Part shown: positions 1 to 7,642 of the stretch, in pieces
Numbering within the stretch: the first letter of the stretch is position 1
Layout of the letters: each line of letters opens with the position of its first letter
NCBI GenBank assembly: GCA_023700885.1
Contig: JAMPYA010000004.1
Span: 1-28,685, forward strand
From: Flavobacteriaceae bacterium
GTDB taxonomy: Bacteria > Bacteroidota > Bacteroidia > Flavobacteriales > Flavobacteriaceae
Reading direction: 5' to 3'
Length of the DNA stretch: 28,685 nucleotides
Translations under genes and position numbers: made by a program
Notes under the pieces: generated by a model
Seen by the model: the letters and a program-made list of their open reading frames with translations, nothing else
Told to the model about the DNA's origin: nothing
Databases searched by the model: none

Positions 1-336
1 TCTTTTTTTGCCCTACACCCTACACTCTCAATGAACTCCCAAATCAAAACCATCATCCCTTTTGCGAGTGCAAACCTACAACCTTTTCCATTTCCTACAA
101 ACCTTTTTCTAACCTTTTTTTAAAGTTTTTTTTAATGATGTTGTAGATTTCAGATTACCAAAAGATTACATTAAAATTAAAATGTATTTTTTTGAATTAT
201 TTTTAAAAAACACTTCATATTTAGTCTGTTTTTAATTAATAATTAGAATAAAGCCCCGTGACATTTTTATATTATTTAAATATGTTTAATAAAAATAATA
301 TGAATTTTGCTTGATATTATATATATTAAAAATAAA
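1..336. other. Upstream non-coding stretch with pyrimidine-rich quasi-repeats
   Basis: No gene was found here. The first 121 bases are strikingly C+T rich on the plus strand. They contain three loosely repeated blocks of the form CCTACAACCTTTT (75-87, 94-108 and a shorter one at 109-121). From about 122 on the sequence is plain AT-rich intergenic DNA leading to the thrS promoter. No tRNA T-arm or rRNA signature was recognised. The left part could be the end of a transcript beginning outside the window. Confidence 0.4.
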
Positions 337-366
337 TTGTCAAAAAATTTGGATTCCATATCTTTG
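337..366 (+). promoter_or_regulatory. Bacteroidota-type promoter of thrS operon
   Basis: TTG at 337-339, a 19-base spacer, then TATCTTTG at 359-366. This matches the Bacteroidota sigma-A consensus TTG-N17-23-TAnnTTTG exactly. The thrS ATG lies 20 bases after the -7 element, so the 5' leader would be very short and there is no room for a T-box or other leader regulator. Confidence 0.75.
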
Positions 367-386
367 CAACATAATATATATATAAT

Positions 387-2333
387 ATGATTAATATTAC
401 TTTTCCAGATGGGGCTGTTAGAGCATTTGAAATTAATTCAACTCCTTATGATATTGCTAAAAGTATTAGTGACGGATTGGCTCGAAATATCATTTCTGCA
501 AAATTCAATGATACAACAATTGAAGTATCTACACCAATTACCGAAGATGGTAACTTAACTTTTTACACTTTTGTAGACAAAGAAGGTAAAAAAGCTTTTT
601 GGCATTCATCTGCACATTTATTGGCTCAAGCCATTACACACTTTTACCCAAACGTAAAACTGACTATTGGCCCATCTATTGAAAACGGATTTTATTATGA
701 TGTTGATTTAGGCGAAAATGTGATTTCTGATAAAGATTTTCAGACTATTGAAGATAAAATGATTGAATTTGCTCGTGGCAAATATGAATTTAAAATGAGA
801 TCTGTTTCCAAAAAAGATGCTTTAGATTTTTATAAAAAACAACATAATCAATATAAAGTTGAATTAATTGAAAATCTAATTGATGGGGATATCACTTTTT
901 GTGATCATGCAGATTTTACAGATTTATGTCGCGGTGGTCATATACCTAACACCGAACTTATCAAAGCAGTAAAGGTAATGAGTGTTGCTGGTGCTTATTG
1001 GAGAGGGGATGAAAAGAATAAACAATTAACAAGAGTCTATGGCATTTCATTTCCAAAGCAAGCCCAATTAAAAGAATATCTTGAGTTATTAGAAGAAGCT
1101 AAGAAACGTGACCACAGAAAACTTGGCAAAGAAATGGAACTTTTTGCTTTTTCTTCAAAAGTTGGACAAGGACTCCCTTTGTGGCTTCCAAAAGGCGCTG
1201 CTTTACGCGATCGATTAGAACAATTTTTGAAGAAAGCACAGAAAAAAGCAGGTTACGAAATGGTGGTAACGCCACATATTGGTCAAAAAGAATTATATGT
1301 TACCTCAGGACATTATGAAAAATATGGAGCCGACAGCTTTCAACCTATATTAACTCCACATGAGGGTGAAGAGTTTTTATTAAAACCAATGAACTGTCCA
1401 CACCATTGTGAAATATATAACAACAAACAATTTTCTTATAAAGATTTACCAAAAAGATTTGCTGAATTTGGAACTGTATACAGATATGAACAAAGTGGCG
1501 AATTACATGGTTTAACACGTGTTCGTGGGTTTACACAAGATGATGCTCATATTTTTTGCACTCCAGATCAATTAGACAAAGAATTTAAAGATGTTATAGA
1601 CTTATCATTATATGTTTTAAATTCTTTAAGTTTCACAAATTTCACTGCTCAGGTTTCTTTACGTGATAAAGAAAATAGAGATAAATATATAGGTAGCGAT
1701 GAAAATTGGGAAAAAGCAGAAAATGCTATCATTAATGCTGCAAAAGAAAAAGGTTTAAATTATGTCGTAGAATACGGTGAAGCAGCTTTTTATGGACCAA
1801 AACTGGACTTTATGGTAAAAGATGCTTTGGGAAGAAGTTGGCAACTTGGAACTATTCAGGTTGATTATAACTTACCTGAAAGATTTGATTTGCAATATAA
1901 AGGATCAGATAATCAAATGCATCGTCCTGTTATGATTCATCGCGCACCGTTTGGATCTATGGAACGATTTATAGCTGTTTTAATAGAACACACAGGTGGA
2001 AATTTCCCACTGTGGCTAACTCCAGAACAAGTTATCCTACTACCAATCAGTGAAAAATATGAAAATTATGCCAAAAATGTTTTAGAATTGCTAGAAAATT
2101 CCGAAATTCGCGGCCTGATTGATTTTAGAAATGAAAAAACAGGCAAAAAGATCAGAGATGCAGAAGTAAGTAAAATTCCTTATATGATTATTGTAGGAGA
2201 AAATGAGATGAAGGAAGGAACTATATCTGTAAGAAAACATGGAGGAGCCGATTTAGGAACCCTATCAATAGAAAGTTTTGTAACTTTATTGCAAAATGAA
2301 ATAGCAAAAACCTTGAATCAATTTAACGTTTAA
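387..2333 (+). CDS. thrS: Threonine--tRNA ligase (ThrRS)
   Basis: Charges tRNA-Thr with threonine in the cytoplasm, with an N-terminal editing domain that removes serine. At 648 aa it is full length. Order seen: TGS domain (about 1-62), editing domain with HSSAH (H73, H77) and a later DLCRGGH (C181, H185), class II catalytic core, then the anticodon-binding domain (from about 545). The expected zinc ligands are present: C337 in KPMNCPHH, H388 in TQDDAHIF and H518 in MIHRAPFGS, which also begins class II motif 3 (GSMERF). The ATG is placed by the promoter just upstream and by the canonical MINITFPDG start. It is the first gene of a translation operon; infC begins 16 bases after its stop. Nothing is missing. 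Confidence 0.98.
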   Translation: MINITFPDGAVRAFEINSTPYDIAKSISDGLARNIISAKFNDTTIEVSTPITEDGNLTFYTFVDKEGKKAFWHSSAHLLAQAITHFYPNVKLTIGPSIENGFYYDVDLGENVISDKDFQTIEDKMIEFARGKYEFKMRSVSKKDALDFYKKQHNQYKVELIENLIDGDITFCDHADFTDLCRGGHIPNTELIKAVKVMSVAGAYWRGDEKNKQLTRVYGISFPKQAQLKEYLELLEEAKKRDHRKLGKEMELFAFSSKVGQGLPLWLPKGAALRDRLEQFLKKAQKKAGYEMVVTPHIGQKELYVTSGHYEKYGADSFQPILTPHEGEEFLLKPMNCPHHCEIYNNKQFSYKDLPKRFAEFGTVYRYEQSGELHGLTRVRGFTQDDAHIFCTPDQLDKEFKDVIDLSLYVLNSLSFTNFTAQVSLRDKENRDKYIGSDENWEKAENAIINAAKEKGLNYVVEYGEAAFYGPKLDFMVKDALGRSWQLGTIQVDYNLPERFDLQYKGSDNQMHRPVMIHRAPFGSMERFIAVLIEHTGGNFPLWLTPEQVILLPISEKYENYAKNVLELLENSEIRGLIDFRNEKTGKKIRDAEVSKIPYMIIVGENEMKEGTISVRKHGGADLGTLSIESFVTLLQNEIAKTLNQFNV

Positions 2334-2349
2334 CTTAAAAAATAAAGCC

Positions 2350-2898
2350 ATAGCAATTAGAAAAGTCAACAGAGGCAGCAGAGTAATTAAAGAAGATGCC
2401 CATAAAATTAACGAACATATTCGTGCTGAAGAAGTACGATTAGTTGGAGAAAATATTGAAGTTGGAGTTTATCCTCTTCATAAAGCAAGACAAATTGCTA
2501 CTGAAATGGAATTGGATTTGGTAGAAATATCACCAAATGCTAATCCGCCTGTTTGTAAAGTAATCGATTATAAAAAATTTGTTTACGAACAGAAAAAAAG
2601 AGAAAAAGTAATCAAATCTAATGCAACAAAGGTAATTTTAAAGGAAATCCGTTTTGGACCTCAGACCGATGATCATGATTATGAATTTAAAAAGAAACAC
2701 GCTGAGAAATTCCTACAGGAAGGTGCTAAATTAAAGGCGTTTGTATTTTTTAAAGGACGTTCAATCATTTTTAAAGAGCAAGGAGAAATCCTTCTATTGC
2801 GTTTGGCACAAGATTTAGAAGAATTTGGTAAAGTAGAACAATTACCAAAATTAGAGGGAAAAAGAATGATTATGTTAATTTCCCCTAAAAAGAAATAA
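2350..2898 (+). CDS. infC: Translation initiation factor IF-3, non-AUG start
   Basis: IF-3 binds the 30S subunit, prevents premature 50S joining and checks start-codon choice. The first in-frame ATG (2506) would remove about 50 residues of the N-terminal domain. Upstream of it the frame is open without a stop back to 2317 and encodes recognisable IF-3 N-domain sequence, including [20 protein letters not shown]. The best start is ATA at 2350, giving (M)AIRKVNRG and 182 aa, the usual family length; ATT at 2356 is the alternative. The C-terminal domain is intact ([44 protein letters not shown]). Rare non-AUG starts in infC are known to allow autoregulation by IF-3 itself, so this start is probably functional and not an error. 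Confidence 0.9.
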   Translation: MAIRKVNRGSRVIKEDAHKINEHIRAEEVRLVGENIEVGVYPLHKARQIATEMELDLVEISPNANPPVCKVIDYKKFVYEQKKREKVIKSNATKVILKEIRFGPQTDDHDYEFKKKHAEKFLQEGAKLKAFVFFKGRSIIFKEQGEILLLRLAQDLEEFGKVEQLPKLEGKRMIMLISPKKK

Positions 2899-2935
2899 AA
2901 AAGAATATATAAGCAAGATTAAATACGAGGAGAAG

Positions 2936-3133
2936 ATGCCTAAATTAAAAACGAAATCTGGTGCAAAAAAGCGTTTCAAGCTTACAGGAACTGGTAAAAT
3001 CAAAAGAAAACACGCTTACAAAAGTCACATTTTGACTAAAAAGTCTAAGAAACGTAAGCTACAATTAACACATACAGCTCTGGTACACAAAACAGACATG
3101 AAAAGTGTTAAAATGCAATTAGCATTAGGGTAA
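2936..3133 (+). CDS. rpmI: 50S ribosomal protein L35
   Basis: A 65-aa, very basic protein that matches bacterial L35 along its whole length: [14 protein letters not shown] at the start and [13 protein letters not shown] in the middle. It packs into the large subunit. It lies in the classic infC-rpmI-rplT order, 37 bases after infC. An AGGAG stretch lies 4 bases before the ATG, a purine-rich ribosome binding site that is unusually good for this phylum, where Shine-Dalgarno sites are often absent. Confidence 0.97.
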   Translation: MPKLKTKSGAKKRFKLTGTGKIKRKHAYKSHILTKKSKKRKLQLTHTALVHKTDMKSVKMQLALG

Positions 3134-3226
3134 CCTAAGCAAAAATTAGAGTTTAATTTATTAACCCTGGAGTAGTGCTTATTAAGAAACAAAAAAGTTC
3201 GCCTACTACAAAAAAATGAATGAAAT

Positions 3227-3571
3227 ATGCCAAGATCAGTAAATTCAGTTGCTTCACGAGCTAGAAGAAAAAAGATAATGAAGCTCGCAAAAGGTTACTT
3301 CGGACGTAGAAAAAACGTTTGGACTGTAGCTAAAAATGCGGTAGAGAAAGGTATGGTTTATGCCTACCGCGACCGTAAAAACAATAAAAGAAATTTCCGA
3401 GGATTGTGGATTCAACGTATTAACGCTGGAGCTCGTCAATTTGGAATGTCTTACTCTCAGTTTATGGGGAAAATGAAAGCTAATAACATCGAATTAAACC
3501 GTAAGGTTTTAGCCGATTTAGCTATGAATCACCCAGAAGCTTTTAAGGCTATTGTAGATAAAGTAAAATAG
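3227..3571 (+). CDS. rplT: 50S ribosomal protein L20
   Basis: A 114-aa basic protein matching L20 end to end ([53 protein letters not shown]). It is an early-binding 23S rRNA assembly protein. It is the last gene of the thrS-infC-rpmI-rplT operon, followed at once by a terminator. The 93-base gap after rpmI contains short complementary stretches (GTAGT near 3173 and ACTAC near 3205). In other phyla L20 represses its own operon through a leader RNA, but this sequence gives no firm evidence of such a site. Confidence 0.98.
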   Translation: MPRSVNSVASRARRKKIMKLAKGYFGRRKNVWTVAKNAVEKGMVYAYRDRKNNKRNFRGLWIQRINAGARQFGMSYSQFMGKMKANNIELNRKVLADLAMNHPEAFKAIVDKVK

Positions 3572-3602
3572 ATTAATTAACGCTTGCTTATATAATATCT
3601 AA

Positions 3603-3633
3603 AGCCCAATCAATGATTGGGTTTTTTGTTTTT
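3603..3633 (+). terminator. Rho-independent terminator after rplT
   Basis: Perfect 7-bp stem CCCAATC / GATTGGG with a three-base loop (3605-3621), followed by six T and a second T run. It lies 33 bases after the rplT stop and closes the translation operon. Confidence 0.9.
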
Positions 3634-3664
3634 AATCTATTTACTAAGAGTATAAATATTTGCT

Positions 3665-3672
3665 TATATTTG
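3665..3672 (+). promoter_or_regulatory. Probable -7 element of the terC-like gene
   Basis: TATATTTG fits the Bacteroidota TAnnTTTG element and lies 22 bases before the ATG at 3695. A TTG at the right distance upstream is not seen, so only the -7 half is supported. Confidence 0.45.
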
Positions 3673-3694
3673 ACACCTATTTAATTTTTTTTAT

Positions 3695-4648
3695 ATGATT
3701 GTTTGGATCGTTTTTATTGCTGCAATTCTCCTTTTTTTAGCCCTTGATTTAGGTGTTTTTAACAGAACTCCACATGTAATTAGCACCAAAGAAGCCTCTG
3801 TTTGGACAGCTGTTTGGGTTACGATGTCTGTGCTTTTTTCTGGTATTATATATTGGCTTTATGGAAATGGTGTAATTGATAATGTAGACAATCTCACTCC
3901 TTTTGATGCCACCTTAAAATATATAACAGGCTACTTGATTGAACTTTCATTAAGTATTGATAACATTTTTGTAATAGCTGTAATTTTTGGGGCGTTTAAA
4001 ATTCCGATGAAATATCAACATAGAGTATTGTTTTGGGGAATTTTAGGTGCCATTGTATTCAGAGCTTTAATGATATTTTTTGGAGTAATGCTTATTAATA
4101 AATTTAGCTTTACTACATACGTATTTGGAGTATTTCTTCTTTTTACAGCTTATAAAATGTTGATGTCAAAAGAAGAAAAATTTAATCCGAAAAAATCTTT
4201 TGTTTATAGACAAGTTCGAAAATTGATTCCGATAACATCTCATATGCAAGAAGAAAAATTCTTTATCAAATTAAAACATATAACAGCTGCTACACCACTT
4301 TTTATGGCATTAATTATAATAGAATTTACAGATATATTATTTGCTATCGATAGTGTTCCGGCAATTTTAGCAATAACATCAGACCCTTTTTTAGTATTTA
4401 GTTCTAATATTTTTGCAATCCTTGGGTTACGATCAATGTACTTTTTCTTATCAAATATGTTGGCTAAATTCTTCTACTTAAAATATAGTTTAATAGCAAT
4501 TTTATCTTTTGTTGGTATGAAACTAATTTTAGCCCATCATTACAAATTTCCAGAGTGGTTTTCACTATCTTTTATTGCGCTTTCTTTAATCATTGGCATA
4601 TATGTATCATTAAAAAGAGCTCCAAAAGAACTGCAAGAATACAATTGA
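3695..4648 (+). CDS. TerC/Alx-family integral membrane protein
   Basis: A 317-aa protein with about eight or nine hydrophobic helices. It belongs to the TerC/Alx family, members of which export Mn2+ and are linked to metal homeostasis and tellurite resistance. Both family signatures are present with their acidic residues: ELSLSIDNIFVIAV (E83, D89) in one half and EFTDILFAIDSVPAI (E210, D213, D219) in the other, plus D18 in the first helix. These acidic membrane residues are the presumed ion site. It is transcribed alone, between the rplT terminator and a broken lipoprotein gene. Manganese is the best substrate guess, but no metal-responsive element was seen. Family assignment is secure; physiological role is inferred. 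Confidence 0.92.
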   Translation: MIVWIVFIAAILLFLALDLGVFNRTPHVISTKEASVWTAVWVTMSVLFSGIIYWLYGNGVIDNVDNLTPFDATLKYITGYLIELSLSIDNIFVIAVIFGAFKIPMKYQHRVLFWGILGAIVFRALMIFFGVMLINKFSFTTYVFGVFLLFTAYKMLMSKEEKFNPKKSFVYRQVRKLIPITSHMQEEKFFIKLKHITAATPLFMALIIIEFTDILFAIDSVPAILAITSDPFLVFSSNIFAILGLRSMYFFLSNMLAKFFYLKYSLIAILSFVGMKLILAHHYKFPEWFSLSFIALSLIIGIYVSLKRAPKELQEYN

Positions 4649-4808
4649 TCAAATTAAAATAGTTTAATGTTTATTAGTCAATTATAGCGCAAATCTTTTT
4701 CAAGATTAATAAAGTCTATTTGTTATCATTACAATATTAATAGTAATAATATTCACAATTATTCAATTTATTAAATCGTTATAAAGTAAAATTATCAAAA
4801 CACATGAT

Positions 4809-5233
4809 ATGAATACACTTTCCAAATTTGCTTTGCTCATTTTTTTAGATTATTAATATGTAGTTCTGATGATTCAGGAGATAATTAACCTTTAACCATT
4901 GCGCCTACTAATGTTGAGGGCATATTAATAAATGGAACTTGGAAAATTACTTTGTATATGGATGATGATAAAAATGAAACCAATGATTATGTTGGTTATA
5001 TTTTTACTTTTATGAGTTTTAAAATGGTTAAAGTTAGTGAAGGGTAATTTAACAATGTGACTCGGAATACATTTAAGGACGATAAAATAGTAAAGTTCAA
5101 TTTAGATTTCGGAAATCAGATTCCTTTAGATGAACTAAACGATGATTGGAATATCAAACTACTTAAAGTTAAAAAATTTAAGTTAGAAGATATGAGCGGA
5201 GGAAATGGGAGTATTGATAAACATAATTTATGA
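4809..5233 (+). pseudogene. Broken lipoprotein gene (lipocalin-like family)
   Basis: ATG at 4809 opens a typical signal peptide (MNTLSKFALLIFL) that runs into a stop. The lipobox and mature start (LLICSSDDSGDN) continue in another frame from about 4850, followed by TAA at 4886 and then readable sequence in that frame: EGILINGTWKITLYMDDDKNE, a second in-frame TAA at 5045, then VKFNLDFG, IPLDELNDDW and KLEDMSGGNG up to TGA at 5231. This pattern resembles a Bacteroidota lipoprotein family with an ingTWkIt...sGyxFtF...lnFG...elnDDW...sGGnG layout. There are at least one frameshift and two stops, and the middle strand appears shortened. The family match is from memory and remains to be confirmed. 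Confidence 0.7.
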
Positions 5234-5304
5234 GATAGTGTCTAATAAAACAAAAAGTCCTGAAAATCACCATTTTTTAGATTTAAAACTAAAAAATAAT
5301 GTAT

Positions 5305-5340
5305 AAAAAAATCGTCTAAAAATTACTTTCTAGACGACCT
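5305..5340 (-). terminator. Terminator of the polyamine operon
   Basis: On the minus strand a 7-bp stem TCGTCTA / TAGACGA (5312-5318 with 5331-5337) is followed by seven T. It lies about 60 bases after the last gene of the speA operon. On the plus strand the same hairpin is followed by CCTCATTTTTT, so it may also work, less well, in the other direction. Confidence 0.75.
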
Positions 5341-5360
5341 CATTTTTTAAACTTACACAA

Positions 5361-5397
5361 ATTTTGAGATACTGCTACAGATTTTGAGATACTGCTA
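5361..5397. repeat. Two-copy 20-bp tandem repeat
   Basis: ATTTTGAGATACTGCTA occurs twice with a 20-base period (5361-5377 and 5381-5397). It lies between the stop codon of the acid-tailed protein and its terminator, so it is part of that transcript's 3' end. Confidence 0.85.
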
Positions 5398-5399
5398 AT

Positions 5400-5765
5400 T
5401 TAATCTTCTTCTTCATCTTCATCGTCATCTACAGTATCAATATCATCGTCGTCTTCATCATCGTCATCATCCATTCCTTCAAGATTTAAATCTTTATCAC
5501 TAATACCTTTTACTTCATCAACATCTCCGTCAATATCCTCATCTTCATTGCTTAAATACACTTCTAAAGAATCTGCTAATTTTTTACCTACTTTAACTAA
5601 GTAAATAGTGTCTTCAGTTTTTACTTCAATAGCTTCAATAATTTCATTGTCTTTATTTCTAAAAACAATAATGTCATTGTCGTTATATCCATCAGGATAA
5701 CGCTCTGAAATCATTTTTAAAATTTCGTTGGTTAATTTTTTGTAATCTACAATAATACGTCTCAT
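5400..5765 (-). CDS. Small conserved protein with long acidic tail
   Basis: A 121-aa protein in two parts. Residues 1-72 look folded (MRRIIVDYKKLTNEILKMI, then DGYNDNDIIVFRNKDNE and KTEDTIYLVKVGKKLADSL). Residues 73-121 are almost only D and E, and the tail ends EDEEED. It is the last gene of the speA-speB-DHS operon, 15 bases after the DHS-like gene. I recall relatives in Flavobacteriaceae being labelled DNA primase, but no primase motif (zinc finger, TOPRIM) is visible, so that name is not supported. A role tied to cationic polyamines or to a basic partner is possible because of the charge and position, but is only a guess. Confidence 0.85.
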   Translation of the reverse strand: MRRIIVDYKKLTNEILKMISERYPDGYNDNDIIVFRNKDNEIIEAIEVKTEDTIYLVKVGKKLADSLEVYLSNEDEDIDGDVDEVKGISDKDLNLEGMDDDDDEDDDDIDTVDDDEDEEED

Positions 5766-5780
5766 AAGGTTAGCAATTTA

Positions 5781-6755
5781 TTAAAAGTTAAGTAAATGAG
5801 CAAAAATAAGTGGAGCAACAATTGTTGCATCTGATTCAATAATAAATTTAGGAGTGTTTATATCCAATTTTCCCCAAGTAATTTTTTCATTAGGGACAGC
5901 TCCTGAATATGAGCCATAACTAGTAGTAGAGTCTGAAATTTGACAGAAATAACTCCAGAAAGGCGTATCTGTTCTTTCCATATCTTGATATAACATTGGA
6001 ACTACACAAATTGGAAAATCACCTGCAATACCACCACCTATTTGGAAAAATCCGATACCTTTTTCAGAATTTTGAGTGTACCAATCTGCTAAAAAGGTCA
6101 TGTATTCTATACCAGATTTCATTGTTGATACTTTTAATTCTCCTTTTAAAACGTATGAAGCAAAAATATTACCCATCGTACTATCTTCCCAACCTGGAAC
6201 GACCATTGGTAAATTCTTTTTTGCTGCTGCGAACATCCAGCTATCTTTGATATCTATTTCGTAATATTCTTCTAATACACCAGATAAAAGCATTTTATAC
6301 ATAAATTCATGAGGAAAATATCTTTCGCCTTTATCTTCTGCATCTTTCCAAATTTTATAAATATGTTTTTGTAATCGTCTAAAAGCCTCTTCTTCTGGAA
6401 TACAAGTATCTGTAACTCTGTTTAATCCTTGCTCTAACAATTCCCATTCATCTTGCGGAGTTAAGTCACGATAGTTTGGAACTCTTTTATAATGAGAGTG
6501 GGCCACCAAGTTCATAATATCTTCTTCTAAATTAGCGCCCGTACATGAAATAATCTGTACTTTATCTTGTCTTATAATCTCTGCAAATATTTTTCCAAGC
6601 TCAGCAGTACTCATTGCTCCAGCAAGAGAAACTAACATTTTGGCACCATTCTCTAACTGCGCATTATAAGCTTTAGAAGCATCAACTAGTGCAGCAGCAT
6701 TAAAATGTAAATAGTATTTTTCAATAAAATTAGTGATAGGTCCTTTACTCATCAT
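5781..6755 (-). CDS. speY: Deoxyhypusine synthase-like protein, probable homospermidine synthase
   Basis: A 324-aa member of the deoxyhypusine synthase fold. Bacteria lack the eIF5A substrate of the true enzyme, and bacterial relatives (SpeY) are reported to make homospermidine from putrescine with NAD. The active-site lysine is kept: AVPNEKITWGKLD, K296, the counterpart of human K329 that forms the imine. The GGG loop is also kept (240-242), but the following residues are AGDFPI where eukaryotic enzymes have the catalytic histidine (human H288), so substrate handling must differ. Its start overlaps the end of speB by 11 bases (the second Met, at 6752, is equally possible), indicating translational coupling. 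Following arginine decarboxylase and agmatinase, it would turn putrescine into homospermidine, a major polyamine reported for flavobacteria. Family is certain; product is inferred. Confidence 0.88.
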   Translation of the reverse strand: MMSKGPITNFIEKYYLHFNAAALVDASKAYNAQLENGAKMLVSLAGAMSTAELGKIFAEIIRQDKVQIISCTGANLEEDIMNLVAHSHYKRVPNYRDLTPQDEWELLEQGLNRVTDTCIPEEEAFRRLQKHIYKIWKDAEDKGERYFPHEFMYKMLLSGVLEEYYEIDIKDSWMFAAAKKNLPMVVPGWEDSTMGNIFASYVLKGELKVSTMKSGIEYMTFLADWYTQNSEKGIGFFQIGGGIAGDFPICVVPMLYQDMERTDTPFWSYFCQISDSTTSYGSYSGAVPNEKITWGKLDINTPKFIIESDATIVAPLIFAHLLNF

Positions 6756-7617
6756 CTTCGTCGTTTAAATTAAATTTGTAGGTTAACATTTTATAATAGA
6801 GTTTGGCAGCTAAAAAATCTGATGATTTTTCTAACTCATTTGGGCATAATTCAACAATATCAAATCCTACTACATTTTTCTTTCTAAAAATTAATTTTAA
6901 AAATTCAAGTGTTTCATAGAAATAGAGTCCTCCTGGTTCTGGAGTACCTGTTGATGGCATTATTGATGGATCAAATGCATCTAGATCAAAGGTAATAAAT
7001 ACATTGTTAGTCATTTTATGAACTGCATCTTCCATCCATTCATCATCATTTTGAATATCATGTGCAAAATAGGTTTGAAATTCATCCATATGGTCACGTT
7101 CTTCAACATCCATACTTCTAATTCCAACTTGTATTAGGTTGGTGGTTTTACTAGCTTCATAAACTGCACAGGCATGATTGCATGTTGTTCCTTGGTAGTC
7201 AGGTCTTAAATCAGCGTGGGCATCAATATGAACTACTGTTAAATCGTCAAAACTTTCATTAAAAGCGCGAATTGTACCAATAGAAACTGAATGCTCACCT
7301 CCAAAAATAGTTACAAATTTATCTTGTTTAATATAATTTTTAGTTGTTTTATGAACAGCGTCAACCATTTTTTCGGGTGATGAGTTTTCGGTAATTGAAG
7401 GTGCTAAGTAAACTCCTTTTTTGTAAACTTCACTGTTAGTTTCAATATCATAAAGCTCCATATTTTCGGAAGCTTTTAAAAATGCTTCAGGACCTTTGTC
7501 CGCACCTTTTACCCATGTACTTGTTCCGTCATAAGGAACGGGAATTAGGACAATTTTTGCAGTGTCTAATGAAGCGTATTTATCTTCAATGCCAGCATAA
7601 TTTCCTTTGTAAATCAT
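6745..7617 (-). CDS. speB: Agmatinase (ureohydrolase family)
   Basis: A 290-aa ureohydrolase that should split agmatine into putrescine and urea using two Mn2+. All metal-binding motifs are present: GGEHS (H109), DAHADLR (D132, H134, D136) and FDLDAFDP (D211, D213), as is the STGTPEPGG loop. Arginase is the alternative, but the gene follows arginine decarboxylase by 25 bases and precedes a putrescine-using enzyme, which favours agmatinase. Its last codons overlap the start of the DHS-like gene. Confidence 0.92.
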   Translation of the reverse strand: MIYKGNYAGIEDKYASLDTAKIVLIPVPYDGTSTWVKGADKGPEAFLKASENMELYDIETNSEVYKKGVYLAPSITENSSPEKMVDAVHKTTKNYIKQDKFVTIFGGEHSVSIGTIRAFNESFDDLTVVHIDAHADLRPDYQGTTCNHACAVYEASKTTNLIQVGIRSMDVEERDHMDEFQTYFAHDIQNDDEWMEDAVHKMTNNVFITFDLDAFDPSIMPSTGTPEPGGLYFYETLEFLKLIFRKKNVVGFDIVELCPNELEKSSDFLAAKLYYKMLTYKFNLNDEDDE

Positions 7618-7642
7618 AGTTATTTATTATTAGTTTTTATAT

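Noticed and set aside
4690..4710. Hairpin AATCTT/AAGATT as a terminator of the terC-like gene
   Set aside because: The stem is AT-rich and short and is not followed by a T run.
5400..5765. DNA primase label for the acid-tailed protein
   Set aside because: The protein is 121 aa and shows no zinc-binding or TOPRIM motif; only a folded stretch of about 70 residues and an acidic tail are visible.
5996..6264. Two plus-strand open frames opposite the DHS-like gene
   Set aside because: They are shadows of a strongly supported minus-strand enzyme and resemble no known protein.
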